Positions 14,255-23,938 of a DNA stretch of 28,287 nt are shown piece after piece. Position 1 is the first letter of the stretch, and each line of letters starts with the position of its first letter. The DNA is from JBFMCU01 sp964428225 (GTDB taxonomy: Bacteria; Planctomycetota; UBA1135; GCA-002686595), in the NCBI GenBank assembly GCA_964428225.1, contig CAYRXS010000060.1, positions 1 through 28,287 of the forward strand. Direction: 5' to 3'. The translations under genes were made by a program, and so were the position numbers. A model generated the notes under the pieces. That model was not told where the DNA came from. It did not search any database and saw only the letters and a list, made by a program, of their open reading frames with translations.

Positions 14255-16684
14255 GTGAGTTCCCGAACGGAAGATCCTGACGCGGCGGGGGACCGAGCCC
14301 CGACCGGCGTCCTCTCGGCCCCGGGGAACCTCCGCCACTACGGGGGGGCCGCGGCGCTCCTCGCCCTGATCGGCTTCCTCGTCTTCCGCCGGTACCTGCT
14401 GCTGGAGCACCTGTACCTGTTCAAGGACATCGGCAGCGACACGATCAACTACTACTGGCCGAACCTCGTCAACACGGCCGAGTACCTGCGGGCCCACGGC
14501 CTTCCCACGTGGTCGTTCCACCAGGGCATGGGGCAGAACATCCTGCCCTTCTCCGTCGGCGATCCGTTCAACTGGATCCTGTACGCGCTCGGGGCGAAGA
14601 ACCTGGCCTACGGAATCGTCTGGGTCGAGCTCCTGAAGGTCGTGGCCGCCGGCCTCCTCTTCCTCGCCTTCCTGCGGACCGTCGGTCTCACTCGCTACTG
14701 CTCCGTCGTCGGCGCCGTGCTCTACGCGTTCTCGGGGTTCATGATCCTCGGGAGCGGCTGGTACGACTTCTCGAGCGAGGCGGTGTTCTTCGCCCTGCTC
14801 TTGTGGGCATTCGAGCGCTACCACCGGGACGGCGACGGGCGGCTCCTGCCCGTGGCGGTGTGTCTCGTCGGCGCGTACAGCCCCTTCAACTGGTACCTGT
14901 ACGGCGTGATCCTCCTCGCCTGGTCGCTCCTCCGCGGCCTGGGCGGGGACGGAGGCTCCCTTCGCTCCTGGCTCCGGCTCATGGGCGGGCTGATCCTCTG
15001 GAGCTCGCTGGGGGTGGGGCTCTCCGCGTGCCTGTCGGTCAGCGCCCTCGCGGAGATGGCCAACAGCCCCCGGGTGGGCGGCGACTCCGGGTTCTTCGAC
15101 GCCCTGGCCGGCACGTCGATCTTCACGCCCGAGGCGAAGGGACACTACATGACGTCCGTGCTGCGGACGTTCTCCTCGGACCTGCTCGGCTCGGGATCGG
15201 ACTACCACGGGGGAGACAACTACCTCGAGGCGCCCATGTTCTACGGCGGTACCTTGAGCCTGCTCCTGTGCAGCCAGGTGTTCGTGCACGCGAGCCGGAG
15301 GGGGAGGATCGCGTGCGGGCTGTTCGCCCTGGCTTTCGTGATCCCGATCCTGTTCCCCTTCTTCCGGTACGCGTTCTGGCTGTTCGCCGGCGACTACTAC
15401 CGCGGCTTCTCGGTCTTCGTGATCCTCGGGCTGGTCTTCTTCGCGGTGCAATCCCTGGATCGCCTCGTCCGGGGGGCGAAGCCCAACCTTTACGTGCTGG
15501 GAGGGACGCTCGGCCTGCTCCTCCTCGGCCTGTACTACCCCTACGTGTACCGCGCGAGCATCGACTCGTCGCTGCGCCTCGTCGTGACCGGGCTGCTCGT
15601 CCTGGAGGCGGGCTTGGTCTGGGCCGCGGTGCGCCGGTCGAGGATCGGAGCCCTTGCCCGCATCGGCCTGGTCCTGCTCGTCTGCGGAGAGGCGGCGTAC
15701 TTCTCCGGCGTGACCGTGAACCGCCGGGAGGTCGTCAGCGCGGAGGAGTACGAGCGGAAGACCGGCTACAACGACTACACGGTGGACGCCGTCCGGTTCC
15801 TCGAGGAGCGGGATCCCGGCTTCTTCCGGATGGACAAGGACTATCGCTCGGGGCCGAGCGAGCACCGCAGCTTCAACGACGCGAAGGTGCAGCGCTACTT
15901 CGGCACGGCCTCCTACCACTCGTTCAACCACGGGGGCTACGTCGCGTTCCTGCGGGGCATGGAGATCGTCGAGCCCGGCGTCGAGGAGCAGAACCGCTGG
16001 GCCCGGGGATTGCGCGCGAATCCCCTCCTCCAGATCTGGGCCAGCCACAAGTACCTGCTCAGCAAGTCCGGCGGCCCCCGCTTCCTGCCCTGCTTCCGTC
16101 CCATCGAGCGGTTCGAGGACGTGGAGGTGTACGAGAACGAGCACTTCCTGCCGCTGGGCTTCACCTACGACGCGGTCCTCCCTCGCTCGGAGCTCCGGAG
16201 CCTGGGCGCCGTGCACAAGAACATCGCATTGATGCGGGCGGCGGTAATCGAGGATTCGAATCGCGAGGTGCTGGAGGCGTTCCCGAAGCTCGACCGACGG
16301 TCCCTGCCCCGTGCCTACCCGGTCGCGGCGATCGCGGAGGACGTCGAGCGCCGGGGACGGGACGCGTTCCGGATGACGGAGTTCGAGGAGAAGCGCATCG
16401 CGGGAGAGCTCTCGCTGGACGCGCGGAAGATCCTCTTCTTCACGATCCCCTTCGACCGGGGGTGGACGGCCGTGGTGAACGGAGAGGTGCGCGACCTCGT
16501 CCCGGTCAACATCGGTTTCACGGGGCTGGTCCTGGAGCCGGGTGACTACGAGATCACCCTGCGCTATAGCCCCCCGTTCTTCGTCGCCTCGGTGTGCGTC
16601 AGCCTGTTCTGCCTCGTGGCCTACGCGCTGCTCGCGGTGGTCTTCCGGCGCCGCGAGTCCCGCCCCCCCGCGGTGGCGGCCTAG
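14255..16684 (+). CDS. YfhO-family multi-pass membrane protein (putative GT-C glycosyltransferase-like)
   Basis: This 809-residue protein has a short Pro-rich N-terminus and a first helix at about residues 30-45. A conserved early loop with FKDIGSDTINYYWPN follows (D58, D62). Many helices run to about residue 470, then comes a large extracytoplasmic domain (about 490-770) and a final helix (about 775-800, FFVASVCVSLFCLVAYALLA). The late segment RGWTAVVNGE followed by LEPGDYEITLRYSPP is characteristic of YfhO proteins. Known YfhO members help glycosylate cell-wall polymers with lipid-linked sugars. The start is a GTG with a weak ribosome site, 44 bp after the Fe-S protein. The family is well supported, but the substrate is not known. 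Confidence 0.85.
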   Translation: MSSRTEDPDAAGDRAPTGVLSAPGNLRHYGGAAALLALIGFLVFRRYLLLEHLYLFKDIGSDTINYYWPNLVNTAEYLRAHGLPTWSFHQGMGQNILPFSVGDPFNWILYALGAKNLAYGIVWVELLKVVAAGLLFLAFLRTVGLTRYCSVVGAVLYAFSGFMILGSGWYDFSSEAVFFALLLWAFERYHRDGDGRLLPVAVCLVGAYSPFNWYLYGVILLAWSLLRGLGGDGGSLRSWLRLMGGLILWSSLGVGLSACLSVSALAEMANSPRVGGDSGFFDALAGTSIFTPEAKGHYMTSVLRTFSSDLLGSGSDYHGGDNYLEAPMFYGGTLSLLLCSQVFVHASRRGRIACGLFALAFVIPILFPFFRYAFWLFAGDYYRGFSVFVILGLVFFAVQSLDRLVRGAKPNLYVLGGTLGLLLLGLYYPYVYRASIDSSLRLVVTGLLVLEAGLVWAAVRRSRIGALARIGLVLLVCGEAAYFSGVTVNRREVVSAEEYERKTGYNDYTVDAVRFLEERDPGFFRMDKDYRSGPSEHRSFNDAKVQRYFGTASYHSFNHGGYVAFLRGMEIVEPGVEEQNRWARGLRANPLLQIWASHKYLLSKSGGPRFLPCFRPIERFEDVEVYENEHFLPLGFTYDAVLPRSELRSLGAVHKNIALMRAAVIEDSNREVLEAFPKLDRRSLPRAYPVAAIAEDVERRGRDAFRMTEFEEKRIAGELSLDARKILFFTIPFDRGWTAVVNGEVRDLVPVNIGFTGLVLEPGDYEITLRYSPPFFVASVCVSLFCLVAYALLAVVFRRRESRPPAVAA

Positions 16685-16696
16685 ATCCCCCGGAAT

Positions 16697-16719
16697 CCGG
16701 TCGAAACCGGTTACGTTTT
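16697..16719 (+). terminator. Possible short terminator after the YfhO-type gene
   Basis: CCGGT-CGAA-ACCGG is a perfect 5-bp stem with a tetraloop. TTACGTTTT follows. The stem is short for an efficient terminator. Confidence 0.4.
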
Positions 16720-16749
16720 GGCTCACGCTGCAATCCTGCTATCGGAGTC

Positions 16750-19700
16750 ATGACCTCGAATCCGGGTAACCCCGATGCGATGCGCCTGCTCGCGCAGACC
16801 GAGTGGGTTCGGGCACTTGCTCGGCAGCTCGTGTCGGATCCGAACGAAGCAGATGATCTGACCCAGGATGCCCTGGTTGCCGCCTTGGAGCGACCCACTC
16901 GAATCGGCGGGAGGTCGCGGGGCCTGAGAGCGTACCTCCGCGCGACCCTGCGCAATCTCGTCCGGCTTCGTGCGCGACAGGCCGCCCATCGCCGGGACCG
17001 CGAACGGCGGGCAGCGCAGGCCGAGCCTCTTCCTTCGACGGCCGACAGTGTCACCCAGGTGACACAGATCCGGCTCGTGGTCGATGCGGTATTGGCGTTG
17101 GCCGAGCCGCACCGATCGGCGATCCTGATGCGATACTACGAGGGCCTTTCCACCTCCGAGATCGCCGCCCGGGAGGCAGTGAGCCCTGCTGCCGTCCGCA
17201 TGCGTCTCTCGCGTGCTCTCGCGAAACTGCGTGAGCGACTCGATCGTCAGAATGGCGGGGACCGTGATATCTGGGCCCGAGGCTTCGCCGTTCTTTGGGG
17301 GAAGGACCTGATTCCTCCAGCGGCCACGACCGGCGCTGGACTCCTGTCGGAGGGGATCGTCATGGGAACGGCAGCGAAGGTATGTGCGGGTGTGGTGATT
17401 CTCGGGTGCGCCGCCTGGTGGATTTCGAGCCTGTTCGAAGACGGCGCCGAGTCGACCGCAAGGGAAGCGGGGGGCCGAGGGGACGGCGCGTTGGCGCATC
17501 CGGAAGCAGGGACTGTCGGGGAGGGGAGCGCGGCGCCGGTCGATCCCGACAGAGGAGTCGACTTGCCCGGCATCGAGGCCGAGACGGCCCCCGCCCGCGT
17601 GGCGATCGATCCGTTGGTGGAGCGAGGGATCACCGCCTTCCGCGTGCTCGGGAGCGCGGGCGAGCCCGTCGTCGATGCCCAGGTACTGGTCCTGCGCGGG
17701 GAGGAGCTGCTCCTCGACGAGCGAACGGACGATGCGGGGCAGGTCGAGATCGCCGCCGACGAGGAGGCCGCGGCCCTCGTCGTGGCCGCCCCGAACCGAT
17801 CCCTCGAATGGCACGACGTCGTGCTCGTGGCCGGTCGGCAGGACATCCACCTCTCGATCGGAGCCCGGCTGTCCGGTCGCCTCGTCACCGAGGACGGCGA
17901 CTCTCCGGGCGTCATGAGTTTTCGATTCATCTCCGACCAATCCCCCGGGGCCTTCCCGATCCTTCCGGCGGTCGTCACCGAGGCCCTCACCGTGCCGACA
18001 CTGCACTCCTACTACGAGGTCGTGGAAACCGACGAAGAGGGCCTCTTCGACTTTCGCGGGCTACCCGAGTCCTGGAGCGGCAGCCTGCTGGTGGAGCACG
18101 AATGGAAGGTCGTGTCCACCACGCACGGACAGGTCCCGGCCCCCGCCAACAGCGTCCGGTTTGCGGAGCCCGCCACGGACGTCGTCGTATGCGTGGCGCA
18201 GCGCCCGTTGCTCTTCGGACGGCTCGTTCTGCGGGACGATGGCTCTCCGGTGGGAGACGCGCCGCTCGTGGTGATGCTCGACTCACTGAATACTCCGCGC
18301 CCCACCTGGAGGAACGCGACAACGGACGAGGCAGGGCGCTTCGAGATCCTGATCCCCCTCGAGCGGCTCGACGAGGTGGAGCTTCGCCTCGGTCACCGGT
18401 TCCACGAATGCCCTTCGATCCTCCGCCTCGAGAAAGCGGAGCTCCCCGACGACGGTGATCTCGGCGACGTGGTGGTGGAGAACGTTCGCCACGTGTCGTT
18501 CCGGATGCAGGATGCCGAGGAGGAGCCGATCCCGGGCGGGGTGGCCGTCGCCGCGGGGGTGCAGAGCGAGCCCACGGGAGAGGACGGGCGCGGCGAATTG
18601 CGGTGGATCGCGCGGGCGGCGGATCGCCTGGTCGCGGAGGCCCGGGGATTCGTGCCGACGGAAGCGCGCATTCCCTCCGTGGTCGTGGAGCCGCTCGTCG
18701 TGACGATGGGACGAGCGAACGAGCTCGTGGTGAAGCTGCACCTGCCGGAAGGCGCGAAGCCCTCGCAGTTCAAGGTGGTCCTGCACGGCGAGGAGCAGAT
18801 CACTGCCGGGCCGGCGGGGGGTTTGCCGGATCGACGGCGGCATGTCTCCGAGGCCTGGTACCCGCCCGACATCTTCGGCTGGGACCTGGCCGCTCACCTG
18901 TGCGCACGGCCCGATGCGCAGACGGGGACGGTGGCCTTCTACGCCCTTCGGCCCGGCATCGAGCTCACGCTCGAGGTCCACGGCATGAGCGGGATCGTGG
19001 TCTATCACTCCGAGCGTGTGCCGCCGCTCGCGCCCGCCGAGCACCGCGAGATCGAGGTGCAGCTCGAGACCGGGCTGATCACGTTCCGGGGCCACGTCCT
19101 CGACATGGACGGAAACCCGCTGGAACGTGCCTCGCTCAATCTCGGATTCGAGGAACTCGGGTACACGAACGCCGAGGGCGCGTTCGAGTGCTTCCTCGCC
19201 GAATCGCGGCCGGGCATCCTGCTCGTTTCCCACGTCAGGTACACGACGCTGTACCTGGCCGACTACGCGGTTCCCACCGATGGCCAGCCCGTGGAGTTCC
19301 GGCTGAAGCCGGCACGGCCCCTGACGATCGAGGTGGTGGACGAGAACGGCACGCCGCTGCCGGGGGCGGAGCTCTCCCTCCTGTACGGCGAGGTTGCCTT
19401 CTTCGTCGGCGAGATCGAGGGGAACCGTCGGGTCGTCCCCGCGATGCCCGATGGTCCGTTCGAGATCCGAGCGATCCTGGCCGGACGCGGATTCGAGCAG
19501 CCACACGATCCGGCGATCTCCGAGGCGACCGTGGTGCTCCCCGTACCGGGAAGCGCCTTCACGGTGCTGGACGGTGCCATCACGGCGGGGCGGACGGGGC
19601 GCTTCGGCCTGGTCCTCAGGGCGCCCGGCCTCGAGCCCTTCCATCCGCTGGTGGAGATCCTGCCCGCCGCTCCCGGTCTGCGCCTCGAGATCCCGATCGT

Positions 19701-19857
19701 CTTCCCCGGTACGTACCAGGCGGAGCTGAACTACATCCCGTCGAACGAGGAGAAGGCGGCCGGGCAGGAGCGGGTGCGTTCGGAGCCCGTGACGATCGAG
19801 GTCGAAAGCGGCAGGGAGACCGAAGTGCGCCTCACGCTTCCCGCGGACGGCGACTAG
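16750..19857 (+). CDS. ECF-type sigma factor fused through a membrane helix to carboxypeptidase-regulatory-like surface domains
   Basis: This is a 1035-residue single polypeptide. Residues 11-50 (ending DPNEADDLTQDALVAALERP) form sigma region 2. Residues about 113-164, with LSTSEIAAREAVSPAAVRMR, form region 4 with its helix-turn-helix. A membrane helix follows (about 207-228, TAAKVCAGVVILGCAAWWIS), then about 800 residues of repeated beta-sandwich domains of the carboxypeptidase-regulatory-like type. Recognisable repeats include GRLVTEDGDSPG, GRLVLRDDGSPVGDA and GHVLDMDGNPLERASLNLG. The sigma part would be cytoplasmic and the rest outside. Such fusions occur in Planctomycetota and some other phyla; sigma release by proteolysis is a plausible but unproven mode. 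The ATG at 16750 is the first start after the upstream hairpin; the longer open frame overlaps the YfhO-type gene. Confidence 0.88.
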   Translation: MTSNPGNPDAMRLLAQTEWVRALARQLVSDPNEADDLTQDALVAALERPTRIGGRSRGLRAYLRATLRNLVRLRARQAAHRRDRERRAAQAEPLPSTADSVTQVTQIRLVVDAVLALAEPHRSAILMRYYEGLSTSEIAAREAVSPAAVRMRLSRALAKLRERLDRQNGGDRDIWARGFAVLWGKDLIPPAATTGAGLLSEGIVMGTAAKVCAGVVILGCAAWWISSLFEDGAESTAREAGGRGDGALAHPEAGTVGEGSAAPVDPDRGVDLPGIEAETAPARVAIDPLVERGITAFRVLGSAGEPVVDAQVLVLRGEELLLDERTDDAGQVEIAADEEAAALVVAAPNRSLEWHDVVLVAGRQDIHLSIGARLSGRLVTEDGDSPGVMSFRFISDQSPGAFPILPAVVTEALTVPTLHSYYEVVETDEEGLFDFRGLPESWSGSLLVEHEWKVVSTTHGQVPAPANSVRFAEPATDVVVCVAQRPLLFGRLVLRDDGSPVGDAPLVVMLDSLNTPRPTWRNATTDEAGRFEILIPLERLDEVELRLGHRFHECPSILRLEKAELPDDGDLGDVVVENVRHVSFRMQDAEEEPIPGGVAVAAGVQSEPTGEDGRGELRWIARAADRLVAEARGFVPTEARIPSVVVEPLVVTMGRANELVVKLHLPEGAKPSQFKVVLHGEEQITAGPAGGLPDRRRHVSEAWYPPDIFGWDLAAHLCARPDAQTGTVAFYALRPGIELTLEVHGMSGIVVYHSERVPPLAPAEHREIEVQLETGLITFRGHVLDMDGNPLERASLNLGFEELGYTNAEGAFECFLAESRPGILLVSHVRYTTLYLADYAVPTDGQPVEFRLKPARPLTIEVVDENGTPLPGAELSLLYGEVAFFVGEIEGNRRVVPAMPDGPFEIRAILAGRGFEQPHDPAISEATVVLPVPGSAFTVLDGAITAGRTGRFGLVLRAPGLEPFHPLVEILPAAPGLRLEIPIVFPGTYQAELNYIPSNEEKAAGQERVRSEPVTIEVESGRETEVRLTLPADGD

Positions 19858-19879
19858 GTGTCGCTTCCAGTGAGGTTGT

Positions 19880-21373
19880 TCAGCCCGATCCAGTGATCCG
19901 GACCACCACCTCGACGTCCGCGTCCTCCTCGGAGGCCATCGCGAGGGAGAGGAAGAGGTCTCTGCCTCGCAGGCGCTCGACGAACTCGGCCTCGAGGTCG
20001 AGCGTGTCTCTCACGACCGCCCACTCCCCGTCCGCGGTGGGAGTCGCCGTCTCGTCCCCGCCGGCCCAGCGAACGGCCTCGCCGACGCGTCCGAACACGC
20101 GGATCGTGCCCGGCGCTCCCCGCGGCGATTCGTCGTCCATCTCGAACCGGACCGCGATCGAGACCGCCTCGGCATCGGCGGGAACCGCGAAGCGGAGCTG
20201 CAGGGGGGAAGGGAGACCGCCGGAGCGGGAGCCCACGTTGCCGTAGGTGTCCGAGGAACCCGGGAGCCAGAGGGAACGCGGTCGTCCGGGCTCGAGATCC
20301 ACGATCCGGCTCGGTGCGGTCAGGCCGCGCCGGTCGAAGACGCGCATCGCCCGCTCGCGCCGCGCGGGGTCGAGGTTGCCGGGGAGGTGGGCGAGGACCT
20401 GCTCGACGACGAGGGGGAAGCCGTAGGTCGAGCCCGACCCGTCGTCCCCGTGGACGAGAGCGGGGAGCGCCGCGAGCGTCTCGTAGAGCGCGCGGTCGAG
20501 CGCTTCGGCTCCCACGAGCCCGCGAACCTCCCAGAGCGCCCCGGAGAGCGCCTGGCCGTCGGCGTGGGACTGGCCGGTCCGTCCCTCGGGGAAGCGGCGG
20601 TCGTTGGCGAGCGAGCTCAGGTAGGGCAGCTCGAGCGCCTCGGCCGTGTACTCGCCCACGTCGGGATCACCGCTCAGCGAGCACGAGAAGTAGTCCGCCG
20701 CCGCCTCGGCCACCGCCATCGGCGTCGTGTCGAAGCCCAGCGAGTCGAGCCGGTTCTCCACCTCGGGAACGCCGGGCGCGATCCGCGAGTGCACGACGTG
20801 GAACAGCTCGTGACCGAGCACGTCCGGGTCGTAGGCGAGGTTGCGGTCTCCCCACTGACCGACGACCAGACCGGGTCCGCCGCGCACGTCCGTCGCCCCC
20901 GCGAGGAAGTCCCGCTCGCCGCCCGGCCGGTAGTTGACCGCCACGTGCAGCGGCGCGTCGAGCCCCGCGAAACCGAGGCTCCGGTAGTGGTCGAGGTACC
21001 GGTGCAGGTGGAAGTACGCACTCACCTCCGCCGCGGCGTCGGCGTGGGCGTCGCTCGGCGCGAGGAGGAAGTCCCCGCGGGCGTCGGCGCGGGCGAGCGG
21101 CTCGCCCCGCTCCCACTCGGGTCCCTCGAGCTCGTCCCGGGAATCTCCGAGGGCGCTGTACACGACGAAGGACCTCCCGGCGAGCGTCCGCGCCCCCGGG
21201 GGCAGCCCGACGAGCTCGACCCGCTCGAGCCCGGATCGATCCGGGGTCGTGGGGTGGACGAGGCCGCGCGGAAGATGCGAGGCCGCCGAACCCGCCGACG
21301 GGGTCCCGCAGCCGAACAGACCGGGGATCGCCGCGAGGGCGAGAACGAGGGACGAAAGGCCGCTCCCGTACAT
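19880..21373 (-). CDS. Lipoprotein zinc metallopeptidase (HExxH gluzincin-like)
   Basis: This is a 497-residue exported lipoprotein. The hydrophobic leader ends in the lipobox LFGC with C22 as the lipidated residue. The zinc motif is H188-E-L-F-H192 in VLGHELFHVVHSR. A probable third ligand is E223 in AVAEAAADYFSCS, about 30 residues later as in gluzincins. YFHLHRYLDHYRSLGF upstream (about residues 120-135) resembles the region before HExxH in thermolysin/fungalysin-like enzymes. The last 150 residues are beta-rich and may form a binding domain. The gene converges with the sigma fusion gene (22 bp between stops) and diverges from the VIT/VWA gene. It ends in TGA, but no family-like tail or RUGGN hairpin follows, so this UGA is taken as a stop. 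Confidence 0.8.
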   Translation of the reverse strand: MYGSGLSSLVLALAAIPGLFGCGTPSAGSAASHLPRGLVHPTTPDRSGLERVELVGLPPGARTLAGRSFVVYSALGDSRDELEGPEWERGEPLARADARGDFLLAPSDAHADAAAEVSAYFHLHRYLDHYRSLGFAGLDAPLHVAVNYRPGGERDFLAGATDVRGGPGLVVGQWGDRNLAYDPDVLGHELFHVVHSRIAPGVPEVENRLDSLGFDTTPMAVAEAAADYFSCSLSGDPDVGEYTAEALELPYLSSLANDRRFPEGRTGQSHADGQALSGALWEVRGLVGAEALDRALYETLAALPALVHGDDGSGSTYGFPLVVEQVLAHLPGNLDPARRERAMRVFDRRGLTAPSRIVDLEPGRPRSLWLPGSSDTYGNVGSRSGGLPSPLQLRFAVPADAEAVSIAVRFEMDDESPRGAPGTIRVFGRVGEAVRWAGGDETATPTADGEWAVVRDTLDLEAEFVERLRGRDLFLSLAMASEEDADVEVVVRITGSG

Positions 21374-21386
21374 CCGGCCCAGGATA

Positions 21387-21420
21387 CGGCACGCCTCCTC
21401 TCCGATGGAGGCTCGTGCCG
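21387..21420. other. Strong 12-bp hairpin in the leader of the lipoprotein peptidase gene
   Basis: CGGCACGCCTCC (21387-21398) pairs with GGAGG and CGTGCCG (21407-21411, 21414-21420) with a 2-nt bulge and an 8-nt loop. It ends 13 nt upstream of the minus-strand ATG at 21373 and could influence translation. It sits in a 149-bp divergent promoter region. Confidence 0.5.
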
Positions 21421-21522
21421 CGAGGCCCCGTTACCGGCGCGTTACCCAACCGCGATCTCCGGCGACGTAGGGTTCGATGAACCCAGTGGAAACCAATCGC
21501 CAGCGGCGAAAAGGGGAAAGAC

Positions 21523-23826
21523 ATGCAGGTAGTACGTGAACGCGGCCGGGGGCTCGGCAGAGGGCTGATCGCCCTGGCCCTCGCCGTTCCGGCGGTGGCC
21601 TTCGGACAGCAGGACCGCTTCGCTCGCGAGGACCTCGCGCGGGTCTCGCACGTGATCGTGCCCCAGGTGAGCGGGCTCGCGGTGGAGCGGGGCCGACATC
21701 CCGTGGAGATCGAGAAGGTGCATGCGCGCATCGAGATCGTGGGGCAGGCCGCGACGACGACGCTGGACGTGGCGGTACGGAATCCGTCTCGACGGATGGC
21801 CGAGGCCGTGCTCCTCCTACCCGTGCCGGAGGGCGCGGCGGTCAGCTCCTTCCTGTTCGAGGGGGCGGCGCCCGAGGCGACGGCGACGCTCTTGCCCAAG
21901 GAAGAGGCGCGGGAGACCTACGACGCGATCGTGTCCCGCATCAAGGATCCCGCCCTGCTCGAGTTCGCGGGCTGCAACCTGGTTCGCTCCAGCGTCTTCC
22001 CCGTCCCCGCGGGCGGCACCCAGCGGATCCGGCTGACGTACCAGCACCTGCTCGAGGCGGACGGCGATCGCATCGACTACGTCCTCCCGCGCAGCGAGTC
22101 CCTGGCGAACCGGATCCCGTGGACCATCACCGCGGAGATCCGCACCGCGGAGCCGATCTCGATGATCTATTCGCCGAGCCACGATCTCGTGACCGAGCAC
22201 CGGAGCGCGAAGCGCATCGTCGTCCGGTCGCGGGAGGATCGCGCGGCAACCGAGCCGGGCCCGTTCCTGCTCTCCTATCTGCTCGAACGGGACGGCGTCA
22301 CCGCCTCCCTCGTGGCCTATCCGGATCCCGAGATCGGCGGGGGGCACTTCCTCCTGATGGCCGGGCTGCCCGCGAGCATCGAGGACGCCGAGAAGACGGT
22401 CCGCCGCGAGGTGATCCTGGTGCTCGACCGCTCCGGCAGCATGGGCGGGGAGAAGATGGAGCAGGCGCGCACCGCGGCGTTACAGGTCGTCGAGGGCCTC
22501 GCCGAGGGCGAGCGGTTCAACATCATCGACTACGCGGACCAGGTGAGCCGGTTCGCCGCGCACCCCGTCCCGAAGAACGCCGAGACGATCCAGGCCGCGC
22601 GGAGCTACCTCGGGTCCCTCTCGGCGACCGGCGGGACGAACATCCACGATGCGCTCCTGGAGGCCCTGCGCCAGGGACACGACCAGGAATCGCTTCCCGT
22701 CGTGCTCTTCCTCACGGACGGCCTGCCGACCGTCGGCATCACCTCCGAGGTGGCGATCCGGAACATGGCGGAGAGCGAGAATGCGCGGCAGAGACGCATC
22801 TTCGCGTTCGGCGTGGGGGCGGACATGAACGTCCCCCTGCTAGACCGCATCTCCGAGACGAGCCGTGCGAGCAGCACCTACGTGCTCCCCGGCGAGGACG
22901 TCGAGGTGAAGGTCGGGGAGGTCTTCAAGAACCTGTACGGGCCCGTGCTCGCGGACCTCGAGCTGGAGGCTCTCGACGAGGACGGAATGGTGACGACGCG
23001 CGCGGTGCGGGAGCTGCTCCCGACCCCCCTCCCGGACCTCTTCGAGGGCGACCAGCTCGTGCTGCTCGGGCAGTACACCGAGGAGAAGCCGATCCGCTTC
23101 CGGTTGACCGGCGACTTCCTGGGCACGAAGCGTGCGTTCACCTTCCGCTTCGACCTCGCGAACGCCAGCACGCGCAACGGCTTCGTTCCCCGGCTGTGGG
23201 CGAGCCGCAAGATCGCGTTCCTGATCGACCAGGTCCGTCAAGAGGGGGCGGAGTCGGCGAGTCACCCGACCGTCGTGGGTACGACGACGCTGGCCGATCC
23301 GCGGTCGAAGGAGCTGATCGAGGAGATCCTCCGGCTCTCCACGCGGTTCGGCGTGCTCAGTGAGTACACCGCGTTCCTCGCCACGGAGGGTACGGACCTC
23401 GAGGACTGGGAGGCGATCCGCTCGACCGCCACCGCGACCCTGGATCGACGGGCCGTTCACACCCGCTCCGGGATCGGGGCGGTCAGCCAGAACGGGAACA
23501 TCCAGTTCGCGAAGCGGCAGCAAGTGCTCAACGGAGCCAACGAGTACCTGGACGAGAGCAACAACCGCGTCTCGATCTCCAGCGTGCAGCAGGTGAGCGA
23601 TCGCGCCTTCTTCCGCCGGGGCAACCGGTGGATCGACGCGAGGCTGATCGAGGACGGCGTCGAGCTGGAGCCGGAGTCGATCGTGACCTTCGGCAGCGAG
23701 GCGCACCGCGCGATGGTGTCGAGGTTCGTGCGCGAGGGGCGGCAGGGGATGCTCAGCATGCCCGGCGAGATCCTCGTGGAGCTCGACGGAGAGCGGATCC
23801 TGGTCCAGAACACCGTGGAGGAATGA
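21523..23826 (+). CDS. Exported VIT and von Willebrand A domain protein
   Basis: This 767-residue protein has an N-terminal signal peptide (about residues 1-28, ending AVAFGQ). Residues about 40-170 form a VIT domain, with LLPVPEGAAVSSFLF, EARETYDAI and a TQRIRLTYQHLLE strand. A VWA domain follows from about 295, with a complete metal-ion-dependent adhesion site motif D302-R-S-G-S306 in VILVLDRSGSMGGEK, a later SATGGTNIHDAL threonine segment and FLTDGLPT. The C-terminal 250 residues are unassigned. VIT-VWA proteins are related to inter-alpha-trypsin inhibitor heavy chains and in bacteria are usually surface proteins of undefined function, often in protein interaction or adhesion. A purine-rich AAGGGGAAAGAC precedes the ATG. 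Confidence 0.92.
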   Translation: MQVVRERGRGLGRGLIALALAVPAVAFGQQDRFAREDLARVSHVIVPQVSGLAVERGRHPVEIEKVHARIEIVGQAATTTLDVAVRNPSRRMAEAVLLLPVPEGAAVSSFLFEGAAPEATATLLPKEEARETYDAIVSRIKDPALLEFAGCNLVRSSVFPVPAGGTQRIRLTYQHLLEADGDRIDYVLPRSESLANRIPWTITAEIRTAEPISMIYSPSHDLVTEHRSAKRIVVRSREDRAATEPGPFLLSYLLERDGVTASLVAYPDPEIGGGHFLLMAGLPASIEDAEKTVRREVILVLDRSGSMGGEKMEQARTAALQVVEGLAEGERFNIIDYADQVSRFAAHPVPKNAETIQAARSYLGSLSATGGTNIHDALLEALRQGHDQESLPVVLFLTDGLPTVGITSEVAIRNMAESENARQRRIFAFGVGADMNVPLLDRISETSRASSTYVLPGEDVEVKVGEVFKNLYGPVLADLELEALDEDGMVTTRAVRELLPTPLPDLFEGDQLVLLGQYTEEKPIRFRLTGDFLGTKRAFTFRFDLANASTRNGFVPRLWASRKIAFLIDQVRQEGAESASHPTVVGTTTLADPRSKELIEEILRLSTRFGVLSEYTAFLATEGTDLEDWEAIRSTATATLDRRAVHTRSGIGAVSQNGNIQFAKRQQVLNGANEYLDESNNRVSISSVQQVSDRAFFRRGNRWIDARLIEDGVELEPESIVTFGSEAHRAMVSRFVREGRQGMLSMPGEILVELDGERILVQNTVEE

Positions 23827-23938
23827 CGATCGAAGATGATCCGAGGCGTGAGCTCCGCGTGCGGCCCCGGGCGGGGATGTGTATCCTGCCAGGGCCGCAC
23901 GGGCTTCATCGCGCCGTCCTGACCAGGAGGTAAGGAGC

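Noticed and set aside
14207..16726. 839-codon open frame antisense to the YfhO-type gene
   Set aside because: Same shadow effect; no recognisable domain, and it fully overlaps a well-supported membrane protein gene.
19858..19882. UGA at the end of the lipoprotein metallopeptidase as a possible Sec codon
   Set aside because: Only eight codons follow before TAG, no Cys or Trp motif is present, and no RUGGN-loop hairpin lies at the expected distance.
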